A stretch of 64,000 nucleotides of DNA from Collybiopsis luxurians FD-317 M1 (taxonomy: Eukaryota > Basidiomycota > Agaricomycetes > Agaricales > Omphalotaceae). The notes beneath the pieces are model-generated. The model saw only the letters and a program-made list of their open reading frames with translations, was not told the origin of the DNA and did not search any database. A program made the translations under genes and the position numbers. The stretch spans positions 82,046-146,045 of the forward strand of contig KN834861.1 in the NCBI GenBank assembly GCA_000827265.1, in the 5' to 3' direction. Below, in pieces: positions 24,270-34,744 of this stretch. Within the stretch, counting starts at the first letter, position 1. Every line of letters begins with the position of its first letter.

Positions 24270-24798
24270 TGAACCCTGCGAACTGAACCCACAGGTGCAG
24301 TTCAAGGTTCAGTGAGGTGCCGAACCTGCTGAACCTGTGAACCTGCAGCTGCTAAAAAGATGAACAAATGCCAGTTAACATTGTCAAAACCTGGTTAAAC
24401 TGACAGTTCTGCTAATAGAGCCTTCTGGAAATTTCAACAGGAAATCAGAGCAAAAACTGTGCTGAAATATAGGTTTGCATTAAGTAACATTGGCACTGAT
24501 GACATAATGGTGGATGAATAATGCTGGGAGCACATACCATAAACAGCAGAACATTCAAATAATGTTAGCCTAAGCATTTCAAGCGATGATATGCAGTCCA
24601 AAAAAAACTATCAACTACTTGGGCAATTTTTGAGCAAGAATTCTGTACAAATTGTGCTATCAGTGGTCGAACCTGGTTCGAACCTGGTGCACCTCTGAAC
24701 CTGAACTCTAAACCTGAACCTGAGGTTTAGGTTCAGGTTCAGGTTCAAGGTTCAGCAAAAATTGCAGGTTCGCGGAACTACACTGCGGCAACACTAGT
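24270..24798. repeat. GAACCTG-motif clusters in inverted arrangement, probable non-autonomous element
   Basis: The left part (24270-24350) carries many gaacctg / gaac-cc units, the right part (24665-24775) carries them first forward and then as the reverse complement caggttc, ending tgcggcaacacta. Read in reverse the right end is tagtgttgccgca, similar in type to the hAT end at 20918. The left terminus and a target duplication could not be found, so boundaries are approximate and the element may be truncated. Confidence 0.45.
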
Positions 24799-25115
24799 AC
24801 ATCACTAGTAATAGTGAAAAGAACCCTGGTATTGAGAAGATGCATGATAGTAAGAAGGTGATAACTCTTCTCGCGATGAATATTTCAGGAAGAGACAGAT
24901 CAGGTTGGGTAGGGGAGGTCCAGATGGTGAAGAACAGAGTCAAGAAGAGTTTCCAGACAACACATGAAGGGAATCAATGCAATTTGACAACCGTCACATG
25001 ATTGCGGAACTTGCAGAATCTAGTTTTTCCAATTCATGTAATAACCACACTAGCGCCGTCTTGCACAGCAAAGCCCGCTACCTCCAGCGTGCAAGCCCCA
25101 TAGTCATCTCTAATG

Positions 25116-25742
25116 TTAATAACCTACAACGTATCTGTGAACTTGTGCTATTTGATTCACTTCAATGGACATCCACTCATATATCTCCCAACGAGAAACT
25201 TTAGCCACAATTGCCTTTTCCAAAGACTTCAGTCTTGCACCATTAACTGCTTCCTTATGCCACTTACGGATGCGATCATCCAAAGTGCACTCATCTGTAC
25301 ACATCTTTAGTCTCCGAAGACCTGGCATTTCCTCAAACACCATGCAATAAAATTCCAGCAAGAATTCATTCTTAAGAAGGATGAGAAGGCAATGGACAAT
25401 GTGGACTCAACTACATACCATAGGAGTGAACATTGGGCAGGTGACCACACATTTGAAGATGTCAAGACTTGAAATTCCCATAACGAATAAATATATGTTG
25501 TGCATATCGTAGCCCCGTGTACACTGGAGATGAAGCGCAGTCAACCTGTATCTCCTTTCAATCAGGAGAATTATTTCCCCATATAGGACCCCATTGTTGT
25601 GCAACAGACAAAGACATTGGGAGCATGATAATAGATTGGACAATGGCCGACATAGATGCTTCAGCATTGGTACAAAAGAAATCATCATATGTATTAGATT
25701 TAGTGCAATTAGAAGGAGTACTCTGTCCATTACGGAGGTCAT
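25116..25742 (-). pseudogene. LRR/F-box-like protein fragment
   Basis: Two minus-strand stretches read as plausible protein: 25742-25407 (LTALHLQCTRGYDMHNIYLF, GISSLDIFKCVVTCPMFTPM) and 25361-25116 (FYCMVFEEMPGLRRLKMCTD, KSLEKAIVAKVSRWEIYEW). The spacing of Leu and the phrases GLRRLKM and SSLDIF resemble degenerate leucine-rich repeats of basidiomycete F-box proteins. A short gap with an in-frame stop separates them and may be an intron. No F-box N-terminus was found. Could be a decayed gene or a partial one; low confidence. Confidence 0.3.
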
Positions 25743-25799
25743 CTACACAATGTTATGGATCCCATTGAAGGGTGCAGCAATTACAGGGATACTAGATTG

Positions 25800-26623
25800 A
25801 GAATTTGTCAATGCAATTGGGCCTAAGTAGAAATGAGTATGTATGGTTATCATGGGCAGGTTGGGGATTGATAAATGTCAGTAGTGTGGGCATGTCTTGG
25901 ATATTAGTGGTCAAGATGGCTAAATCTGTATCATTTGAAATTTGAAAATTTGAATAAAGAGGATAAGATCGGTGGATATGGGATAGGTGACAACTTCAAA
26001 ATCATGAACGGCGTGAGCATTCAACCCTGTGGATGCAGTTATGGTTAATGAAACTGGTCGGCTGGCCTATTATTTGAAGGAAGAAAGATGATGCAACCGA
26101 GCAGGGAAGCTGCGCGATTATGCGGTGAGTTACAGGCAAGTTGCTGACGATAACGAAAAGCATGGTGAAGTAGCGAGAAACGTGATTTATCACATGCGGT
26201 CACGCGACTGGGCCAATTTTGCCATGGTTACGGACAGAGGTATGCGCAAGACTCTCTACCCTAAAGAGGTAGCGGGAATTAGGGTATTTGTTTGTATGCA
26301 AGCTAAGGATCTAAAGAGTCGTGCTCCTGACTTGTGACAGTGATTTGATGCATCAAATTGAATTCTGTCGTTTACATAAAATTTTTGGTGCTTAGCAGCT
26401 CAGGTCTAATACTTCGAAAGCATTTTAGCCTCTGCCTCATGAATTTGAATACATCTGGCAATCTCGCAACTTGCCACAACCAGAGTACCACTGGTTCGGT
26501 TTATACTTAGGACCCATGATTGTTGAAGGAATCATCATCTAAGCCACAGCTACCCTAGTTTGGATGAAGCGTGAATTCAGATATTCTACTTTCAGGGTTG
26601 CTGGGTTCGCCCTTTTGGAGAAG
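25800..26623. other. Intergenic; right part is the left flank of duplicate B
   Basis: No gene supported. Positions from about 26340 match 16300 onward as the start of the duplicated block. Confidence 0.5.
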
Positions 26624-27916
26624 TCAGTTATGGATAAGTGAGATTCTAACATTGTTGTGCACATTGATCTGGCTGATATGCCGGATGCTCTCCATTACAG
26701 GAGAGCTGTCATTATTGATCAAAATAATCACTGCAATGGGATAACATGCCTACCAAAATTGATCAATCACTATGTCTTGCATAAAGAGACGAGTATAAAA
26801 ACTTACAGCAGAAAACATAGATAGTGTTGCAAGAACAGTCACAAACTGTGCAGGGATAGTGGCAAGTGTGTATGTACTTAGTAATACAAAGATAGTGTAG
26901 ACAAACTGGATTGTGCAATATATTGCACCGGACTCAATCAACAGAAGTAGGATATTTTGAACCCTGGTCCTTCTGTGGACTGCAGCTGCCACCATGATAC
27001 GATGGTGATCCCTGAAACATTTAAGCTTATAAGAGCCAAGTATTGAAATTCAGAGGTTAGGAAACTTTCCATGCCTTCCATGCTATTGAACATGTGGCAA
27101 AGGTGTTGACAACTAAAGAAAGCACAATTGATAACCAGTCCAAAGTTGTAACACCTCTAGCCGTTAGTGTATGGATCTTGATGTCATCTAAAATGCAATT
27201 TGCAATGTTGATTCCTAGGAAACATGGGTTTGTAAAACAATATTGTGATCGTACAACCCACATACCAATATTGACTACTATGAGAAATATCAATCCAAAG
27301 TTCATAATTCTGGAATGCTTAAACAAAAGCCATGCCCTCCAGACTACTATGGAATCACTTGAAATTATCTGAATGGTGGGATTATATTGTTGGACAATAT
27401 AAAATAGTAGAAGGCTTACACAAACTGTTGAAGGCCAATCTGCCATATATTGGAGAGGAAGGAGGTTTAAATCTGTCATCTGGGCTTGAATCCACAGCCC
27501 TCTGTTAGACCTTGTTTGCATGAAAAAAGACTGGTTCAAAATCAAGCCAAATGGGCCAATGTACAGAACCTCCCAGGAAAAAGCACCAAAGATTAGAATC
27601 AAAAAAATGCACAGTCTGATTCGGGAGCCAGTCCAAGACTTTATTCTGTTGAGAAAAATAACAGATGTGGAATTCAGATATCTGAGACTCGGAAGTATCA
27701 AAGTTCTAGCATTTCATACAGTAGAAGATTCAGGGCAATGAATAATCCTAAAATCAATGTGCCTAAAGAGGTGAAATAGTATTTAGCTCAAATTGTAGGG
27801 AGAAAATACATAACAGCCTGCCTACCGTAACCAGTTGCTATTATTATCAAAGCGACAATGCTTTCATAGCTGGAAGTGGCAATAGCGGCAATAGTCTGTT
27901 GCTCTTCTGGAGTCAT
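26624..27916 (-). CDS. VWRAW-family seven-TM protein, duplicate B
   Basis: Same seven-exon structure as duplicate A. The start is ATG 27916-27914 (MTPEEQQTIAAIATSSYES). Motifs in order: SWEVLYIGPFGLILN, LQYMADWPSTVCVSL, SSDSIVVWRAWLLF, GINIANCILDDIKIHT, CSIAWKAWK, RRTRVQNILLLLIESGAIYC, ACYPIAVIILIN. The last exon runs on to TGA 26626-26624, seven codons past the stop used in A, because AGA here replaces the TGA of A. The frame is intact throughout. Substitutions between the copies are spread over exons and introns. Located head to head with the Ser/Thr-rich gene at 29272. Function unknown. Confidence 0.72.
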
Positions 27917-29271
27917 CAGTGAAGTGGGAGTGCATTGCGTCACAGCAGCCTTTCCATTTATAAGTAATGCAAGTTTGACACAAATTGTGACCTGACTAAT
28001 GATTCTCCGCCCGTGGCACCGGGAGATCTTTTCATTGGTTCATTTAAATTCAAGTATTGAGCTCTATTTGTGGAGGCGCTGCAATGTGCAGTGTTAGTAT
28101 GTTACCGCGGCTTGCAATTCGACCGAAAAACAACTGGAGCATATAAGTGGCTTAAGCTGGGCCGACCGACCTGGCAATTAGTTCCATTATGCAGCTGCAG
28201 CCGACTCCCCACAGCTTCAAGCCACAACATTCAGTTTAGCACCAGCTTCAAAATAAGAAAAAGTGTTTGCGTGTATCTTCTAGGCAGATCCTTGGTCATA
28301 CATATGATCGAAGTTCACGTTTGCAAGCATACCCATCGATTGCTTGGGGGCGGGAGCTTTGAAACGCCAATCAGTACTCTAAATGTCAACATGACTGCAC
28401 TTGTGTGATGCCATTATGTAGAAGTAGCCAGGTCCCTATAGACTATAGTTTCCGATACTACCGCGTGGTTATTTGTTATACCACGTACCCAGTAGTTTGC
28501 GCCGGCTGAAGAGGTGCTAAGCTGCCTTTAGTTCAGTTTCAGGCTGCATGCAGTTGCGGAGCCCACTTATGGCTAGCTGAGCCGCGGCAACTCTAAGTGC
28601 GACGTGGTTATTAACTTGAAACCTTAGTTACCTCCCTAGATCTCAGACCATTACACTAAGTACCATGAAGTTACAGTTTTGATTGCACGTCACGGTTCAC
28701 CGGCTTTGATCGCGTAGCAAAATGCTTGAGCATGCATATGAGGCTTGAGAGCCTGATATATGTGCCGATTCTTACATTCCGACAATTTCCACTAAGTATT
28801 TCACCACTCATTATTGTGTGCTGTTTGGCATCTACCTCCCAAGCTCAAAACTATAGTGTACTCGTTGTAAAAGGGATTGTACTTGACACGGACCGTTTGT
28901 AACGTATTCTAGGTTTATTTAGAATCCATATGCTCCTTGTGATCGCTCATTCTGTAGTAATAAAAGGGGTTTCCAGCGGGTCAAAGTGTTTGAGGATCAG
29001 CCGTTAAAACCGGAAAGGACGGTGATGATGGGTCGTGGTGGTAGGTGATAGCCATTAAGTGCAGATGAAATTTTGGCTGGAAACAATCGCCAATTGTCAC
29101 AGTTTGAACTGTGGTTCATGTGGTTTGAACACCGGAGATAAATCTACTTATTTAAGTAGACAATATCGATCGTAATTTTCATAGTTGGAGACACAGTACA
29201 TAAATAACTAACACTATCCCAATTTTTAACGCTTCCCCTCAACGTACTTCTCGGAGCTTTTGAGCTGAAAA
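27917..29271. promoter_or_regulatory. Shared spacer of divergent pair B
   Basis: About 1.35 kb between the divergent genes. Blocks at 28040-28080 and 28930-29060 correspond to blocks upstream of pair A. Such conservation outside exons is expected for a recent segmental duplication and also where shared promoter sites are kept; the sequence alone cannot separate these. Confidence 0.45.
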
Positions 29272-30253
29272 ATGGTTTCAGGGAACAAATTGTCTACAAC
29301 ATTGTAAGCTCCTAGTAAACAGTTTTCGTGAATTGCCTCTTACTCAAAGTGTCACTGACAACAGTACCAATTCATCGATACCCTCATTCACCACTCTACT
29401 TTCAACCAGCACTTACCTCAGCAGAACCACGAGTAACATACTAAGTGCTCCTGCTACCAGCCCTTCACTGGTCTCGTACAGCGATTCACCGGCAGTTAAA
29501 TCTGCTAGTGGGTCGGGAGGGGGGGGGTTTACCTTGTTTTCCATTCTTCCCCTGCCAAGTGGCTATTCTTCGGGTAGTGCAGGTAGCACAACGGCTGACT
29601 CAGCCAATCAGCCATCTCAGCTGGCCAGCTCCAGTGGATCTTTTTCCAGTATTGCCAATGATAATGATCTCTCAGATACATCTTTCATAGATAGTGCAGA
29701 ATCCCAGTTTGTTCCACTGCTACAACCGAGTCTTTGACATAAATCAAAAGCTGACATTTTCAGATCCCCATCCCGCACTGTATCTGGATCTGCAGTGGGA
29801 ACGCAGGATTTCTCTGAAAATTCTAGGTGATTTCTTTAAAAATTACTTTGCTTCATTCACTTATGATCTGCTATTTGGGGCCACTTCAAATTCAGTTCAG
29901 AGTCATCAACTATATCCCTCTCGACCTTATCTACATGGATATCCGGTACGGAGTCTCCTGTGGCTCAACAGCCATCCTTAAAAAATTCCTCAACCGAAAA
30001 TCATAATTCTGCATCTACAGCAGTAATCACTGGTAGCGTCACTGCTGGGTCCCAACAGCCTTCCTCGGCCCAGAATCATCAATCCAGTGCAGCTACTGTA
30101 GTGATCACCGGCAGCGTCACTGGGTCCCAGCCGCCTTCCTTGACCCAAAATCATAAATCCACTGCATCTTCAGTAGTAATGACTGGAAGAGTCACCGGGT
30201 CAATGCTCACATTGGTTACCATCGCAGTTAGCGTTCTGTTTGCTCTCTCTTGA
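29272..30253 (+). CDS. Ser/Thr-rich protein with three tandem repeats and GPI-like tail, duplicate B
   Basis: Proposed start ATG 29272 (MVSGNKLSTTL), a short intron (about 29306-29350), main exon with VTDNSTNSSIPSFTTLL and SASGSGGGGFTLFSILPLPS to about 29700, a further intron or insertion ending at AG 29763, a mini-exon (SRTVSGSAVGTQDFSENSR), an intron, and a last exon from about 29898. The last exon has three tandem units of about 22 residues built on QNH-S-A-TVVITGSVTGS and a hydrophobic end MLTLVTIAVSVLFALS at TGA 30251-30253. High Ser/Thr content and a short C-terminal hydrophobic tail after Gly-Ser suggest a GPI-anchored wall protein, by inference. No classic signal peptide is visible, so an upstream exon may exist. 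Paralogue of 19768-20550, which has two repeat units. Confidence 0.55.
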
Positions 30254-31118
30254 GAAAGTGCTATTCTGCTAGGATTAGCTCAAGCTGTGCTCTATATTTT
30301 CTGGCTCATGATGGTGTGGTAGCGTCTCCTCTTCCTGTTGTAGAATTTCTGCCATAGTCGCATCGGTTCCGCACGCCGCCTTGTGCCTGTCACAGATCCC
30401 TGCCCAGGCTTCTCTTCCATCTTCCTATCTTCCGGCATTTCGTTTCGCAGTACTCAGGTTCCACTCTTCTGTTCATGATCCACGGAAGTACTTTATATCT
30501 CAGTTTTTCTTTTCTTCTTTTTGCCGAACCGCGAAATTTGGCTCCTTAGTACAACATGCCTCTTGTCCTTATCTCCATTTGGTGAAGATTTTCTTATATA
30601 TCCCGTCCGGTCCTTGTATGACATACAAACGCCTATTCGGCGGTTGCAATTATGGCTACATTACATATGCACCCATTATGTAACCCTCTGTATTCCTGAA
30701 CCTTTGCCAGCTCATCAAGAAAACCTAGGCCAAATTTAGAAAAACAAGATATAACTGCCGGTCACACAGCTCGCTGCAAGTCTATAGGAATTACGAGAGG
30801 GTTGAGGCCCAGCCGACAACTGCCTCAAGCTTTGAATGGCGGCTACTGTCAGCCGCGAAGTCAGCCAAAGTCTTTTCCTCTTGCTTCGCACACTGCATCG
30901 GAATGTAATGCCTTCCATAAGGAACTGTGTATGAAAATCAAATAATGTCATTTCTGTTTCATTTACTCCTCATTCCATTTCACTCATTGTTCGCTATATC
31001 CCATTTCTGTTATTTATAATGCCCATAATTTTGTGGATACCATGAGAAACAGCCCATTTTTAATTCCCTTACTTGAGTAGATCATCATTTCCATTGTTAA
31101 TTTTTGAAAGTTTGCCGC
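30254..31118. other. Intergenic, no gene seen
   Basis: Only unsupported reading frames. The first 60 bases still resemble the 3' flank of the Ser/Thr-rich gene of duplicate A, marking the right edge of the duplication. Confidence 0.5.
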
Positions 31119-31415
31119 TGTTGTGATCCGACGCTTTGACCGGAACTAGCAACTCCGGTATGAAGCTTAGTAATATTTATTCGTAGATTACTCAGATACT
31201 TACTGCGGTATTGGTGATACATGGAATGTAGTAGAACTGCTACTTACCTTGTAGATACTTCTAGAATACCTACTGTAGAGTATAAAAGGCCTACTCTGAA
31301 GGCCAACAACAGTAGACAATTACTTATCTTACCATCACCACTCCGAGCCTAACAGCTCAGAGGCACCACTGTGCACCCTAACCCACAGTAGCCGCACTAC
31401 ATCTCAATGTCAACA
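31119..31415 (+). repeat. 297-bp LTR of a second retrotransposon family
   Basis: Starts TGTTG and ends CAACA, giving a 5-bp inverted terminus. A TATA box (tataaaag) lies at about 31280. Directly after it, with a 2-nt spacer, is a putative primer-binding site. No second LTR or internal ORF with homology is found downstream, and the flanks show no 5-bp duplication. It is probably the 5' LTR of an element truncated soon after its PBS. Confidence 0.65.
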
Positions 31416-31417
31416 TA

Positions 31418-31433
31418 TGGTGCCCAGGTGGTC
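31418..31433 (+). other. Putative tRNA primer-binding site
   Basis: tggtgcccaggtggtc starts with TGG, the complement of a tRNA CCA end, and lies 2 nt after the LTR. The cognate tRNA is not identified here. Confidence 0.55.
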
Positions 31434-31743
31434 ATAGAGAGTCTTTCATTCCAACCTGCGAGTGCATGTATGAGAGATGGACTCCCATAATCAGGGTGCC
31501 TACGCTTTACTATCTGATCCAAAATTCTGAAGTTTTGACAATATGTTTCAAGCAAACATTCGACACTGACACAGAAAGTTTCTCACTGTCCAGATGTTGA
31601 GGGCTTGGAGCAGGACGGCAGCGGCAATGTGATGAAGACAGAGAGCAGTCTCCTAAAAAGTCCAAAACAGCGCAGGCAAAATGTCCATAACTATAGAATC
31701 TTGAGCGCACTCATGTATAAATTTTGTATAATTGCTACCCACG

Positions 31744-31983
31744 ATGTACTATAACGGCTGGCATTACAATTTACACTCAGACAAAATTATACTTAACCTA
31801 AACGGTTCGGCCCTCGCCGCTTGCGGCCATACCCCTCGGTCGTCTTTCATTCTATATCTTCCTACGTGCGACTTGGACGAGGGAATGAACTCAGTGCTGA
31901 CCCGCCACCAATGTATTGCCGAAGTCTTGGCGAGCTTCATCGCTGACCGCTGGAGAAGCGTGCCAAGCAGAGATCCCTACTGA
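31744..31983 (+). CDS. Small hypothetical ORF, 79 codons
   Basis: ATG 31744 to TGA 31981-31983 encodes a product starting MYYNGWHYNLHSDKIIL and including RSSFILYLPTCDLDEGMN. It is more GC-rich than its AT-rich surroundings, which is the only reason to list it. No family recognised, no intron and no promoter evidence. It may be an exon or chance. Confidence 0.2.
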   Translation: MYYNGWHYNLHSDKIILNLNGSALAACGHTPRSSFILYLPTCDLDEGMNSVLTRHQCIAEVLASFIADRWRSVPSRDPY

Positions 31984-32045
31984 GTTCGGATCCGTAACTG
32001 TTAAACCTTAATAATTTCTCAAGCTGTCATTTTTTTTTAACCTTA

Positions 32046-32053
32046 CCTCCACC
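32046..32053 (+). repeat. Left 8-bp direct repeat flanking MITE
   Basis: cctccacc, repeated exactly at 32549-32556. Confidence 0.65.
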
Positions 32054-32548
32054 AGGACCCCGGAAAACCCCCTCCGAACTTAGTTCCGCGATTTTTCAAA
32101 GTCGGGGTTTTTTTCCGGGACACCTTTCGGCCCAAATCTTCCGGGACACGGCCTCAGACCTCCGCAAAGTGCCAAATTTTCCGGGACGATGGTACAAAGG
32201 TCCAAAGTCACGTGCAAAATTTCGAATTTTCACCTATTTTTGCAAAATTTTCGCCTCAGATTTTAGCGGTTGTTGATGCCGGCGCCATTTTCTATGCTCA
32301 ATCATGGACTAGTAGTGCTACCTTGGTATCTGAGCTTTCCTTCGGCGGGGCCCAGACCCTCCAAAACCTTGAAAATCTCCGGAACAGGATCAAACCCCCT
32401 CCAAAACTCCCCAATTTTCCGGGCCAAATGGGATCAAACGTCGGTGCCAAAAGTGCCAAAATTTCCGGGACATGGACCTATCCTGGGTCCCAAAATCTCA
32501 AAAATTTTCCGGGACACGGAACTAAGTTCGTAGGGGGTTTTCCGGGGT
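32054..32548. mobile_element. 495-bp MITE-like element with long terminal inverted repeats
   Basis: The left end (accccggaaaacccc at 32057, continuing to gaacttagttccg) is repeated in inverted form at the right end (32510-32548) over about 36 nt with one mismatch. An 8-bp direct repeat (cctccacc) flanks it; because it overlaps the start of the inverted repeat by sequence similarity the exact ends are uncertain by about 3 nt. Inside, ttccgggacac-type motifs recur at least five times. There is no transposase. The 8-bp duplication suggests hAT mobilisation. Confidence 0.75.
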
Positions 32549-32911
32549 CCTCCACCTCTTACCTCTCTCAGTAAGTGTTGGAAATTTGTAACTAACCCCA
32601 TTTTGAGAAGAATATATCATCTTGATGCCCTGCCGTTGGTAGTGGGCCAAGGCTACACACATGGCGGTTACTCGTGCCCTGCGCAGTGGCGCCGATGAGT
32701 ATCTGGTGGCTCAAACGCCGCCACCTCCCAGCCTAGTCTAAACTCAAAGTGTTGTGATGGCAGTTTTAATATATTACTTGTGTCATTAATATTACACCTT
32801 GCCAGTAAAGGCTCAGGCAAGGAATTCACCACTGCAAAAAAGCTTGGCATTTCATTATGTCATTTGTAAGTTGAAAGCTCAGCTGCATCGTGCGACAACT
32901 GTAACGTAATA

Positions 32912-32956
32912 GTAACTCCGTCGCAGATACGTTAAACGTATCTGCGACGGAGTTAC
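32912..32956. repeat. Perfect 45-nt palindrome
   Basis: Arms of 22 nt (32912-32933 and 32935-32956) are exact reverse complements around a single central A. The core reads cgtcgcagatacgtt and its complement. It has several CpG sites in an otherwise CpG-poor repeat region. Confidence 0.9.
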
Positions 32957-33544
32957 GCAGTATGAGAGCACGAGGGAAAGAGAAAGGTTAGTTTTGTGGA
33001 AATCTAACTTACGGAGTGCTTGGCCAGACAAATGACAAGGTTAAAGTGCCGATTCAAGGACTTCCCCTACTCTATGTACAGGCTGGCTTTTATAGTAATG
33101 TAGGGTATATGTAATGATTGGGCATCTAAGATAGCAATTAACAAGTGGAACAAGCAATTAGCAGATTGGGGGTTTAGTAAGGGATTATGATGAATGTATA
33201 TGTGGATGTGAGAATACGGCAAGTATGGAATGATAGGATGCATGGATGCATGGGTGCATGGACTGGAGCGACGCAGTGACAGCCCCGCTACAACGACAGA
33301 GCAAAAATTCTTTGTACTCGATGTGGCGGCCAACGAGCCAACTCCTTTCTTTGTTCTGCGCAGTCTGCTGATGCATAAGTCTTACTTCTCCATTCATTCC
33401 TGAACCACAAAAGGTGGCAGCCTTTTTGCAGCCTTGACTTGATGTTACAGTCTGCTATTAAATATAGAATATTATTTATTTAACAGTTTCTCTATCAAGG
33501 GTCTAAGTAGTTAGTCTTGTAGTGTACAATAAGTATACTCTAGA

Positions 33545-34744
33545 TTACACCCCAACAGGGTGAAGCAAATCTGCAACCTTTTCCACCAAACTCTTCATAA
33601 CATCACCCTTGAGGCTTCCAACAGCCAGTACTTCCTCATGTGATATTGTTTCATCAACCACACCCACTATAGGTTTACCCGCAATCTAGAAATTTGCATT
33701 TTACAAAGGTTGCTGGAAGCCAAACCAAAACAAAACTTACCTCGGCCTCAACCTCTTCTCTCACACTCTTATACCCTCCAGGAATAACCACTGCGTTTGT
33801 CACTAGGCTCAGCACAAGGACATCCATACCTTCCTCCCTAGCGGCAAGAACCTCGGGTACGGTACTCATACCGACTACATCGGCGCCAGCGGCTCGGAGT
33901 AGTCTTCCTTCAGCCGGAGTCTCATATGTAGGACCGCTGACCCATGCGTAGGTGCCTTCGGCCAGTGCATCGCGGGGGAGGGAAAGGGAATGGGCAGCGT
34001 GGAAGACGAGTTTACGTAGTCGACGGGAGTACGAGTCGGAGAGGGGGAGAAAACGGGGGTGGGAGGGGTCGGTTTGGGGACCGAGGAGGGGGTTCATTCC
34101 GGTTAGGTTGGGGAGGGCGATGTGGTCTTGGACAACGACGACTAGGGATAGTGAGTATGTTATTGAGCAGAAGAAGGGTAAGTATCGGAGCACGGACTAG
34201 TTCCGACCGCCAAGGAGGGATTTAAAGCGCCAGCCGCATTAGTGACTTTAATTTTATTAGAAAAACACGTTGTAAGATGGGGATTGGAGCGTACTGAAGA
34301 TGTCTTTTACGCCCATTTTTGCCATGACGCGTACAGGGTAAACGACGGACGATAGTTTGTGCCCTTCGTATGGATGGAACTAACTGACATTGAGTGATTG
34401 GTGAATCGTCAATTTTGTAGACCAGGAAGTGTCACTGACCCTCCCGAGCATTGCAACAACAGGTACACCGTCTCCAGTGCCCATCAACCCAAATGCAAGT
34501 GAGCTCTTGTGCCCAGCGACTGCATAAAATGAGAAAGAAAAGCAAATTACTCGGAAAATCGCGTACCGGTACTTTTGGCAAAGCCGGGAATACTATCATA
34601 ACTGACAAAAACTGTATCCCTCAAGGAAGTTGCTAGACCACTTAATCCGGATCCACAAATGATACCTACGCGAGGATGTTGAAGGGCTGGGGGCACTTGG
34701 TCGTTGATGGCTTGCAAAGTCGCGGTGAAATCGAACTCGGCCAT
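33545..34744 (-). CDS. Purine nucleoside phosphorylase
   Basis: Cytosolic purine salvage enzyme: cleaves guanosine or inosine with phosphate to free base and ribose-1-phosphate. The start is ATG 34744-34742 (MAEFDFTATLQAIND). Motifs in order match the trimeric PNP family: VGIICGSGLSGLA (phosphate loop), GHKSSLAFG, LGRFHPYEGH with the phosphate Arg, TNAAGALNP, VVVQDHIALPNLTGMNP, GTYAWVSGPTYETPAE with the base-contacting Glu, GADVVGMSTVPEV, and LVTNAVVIP with the base-binding Asn. It ends VADLLHPVGV at TAA 33547-33545. Five or six introns of 50-90 nt; for instance the codon for TIVVVQD is split around an intron at about 34196-34145. All key residues are present. The 5' end faces the ABC transporter gene across about 400 bp. 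Confidence 0.92.
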
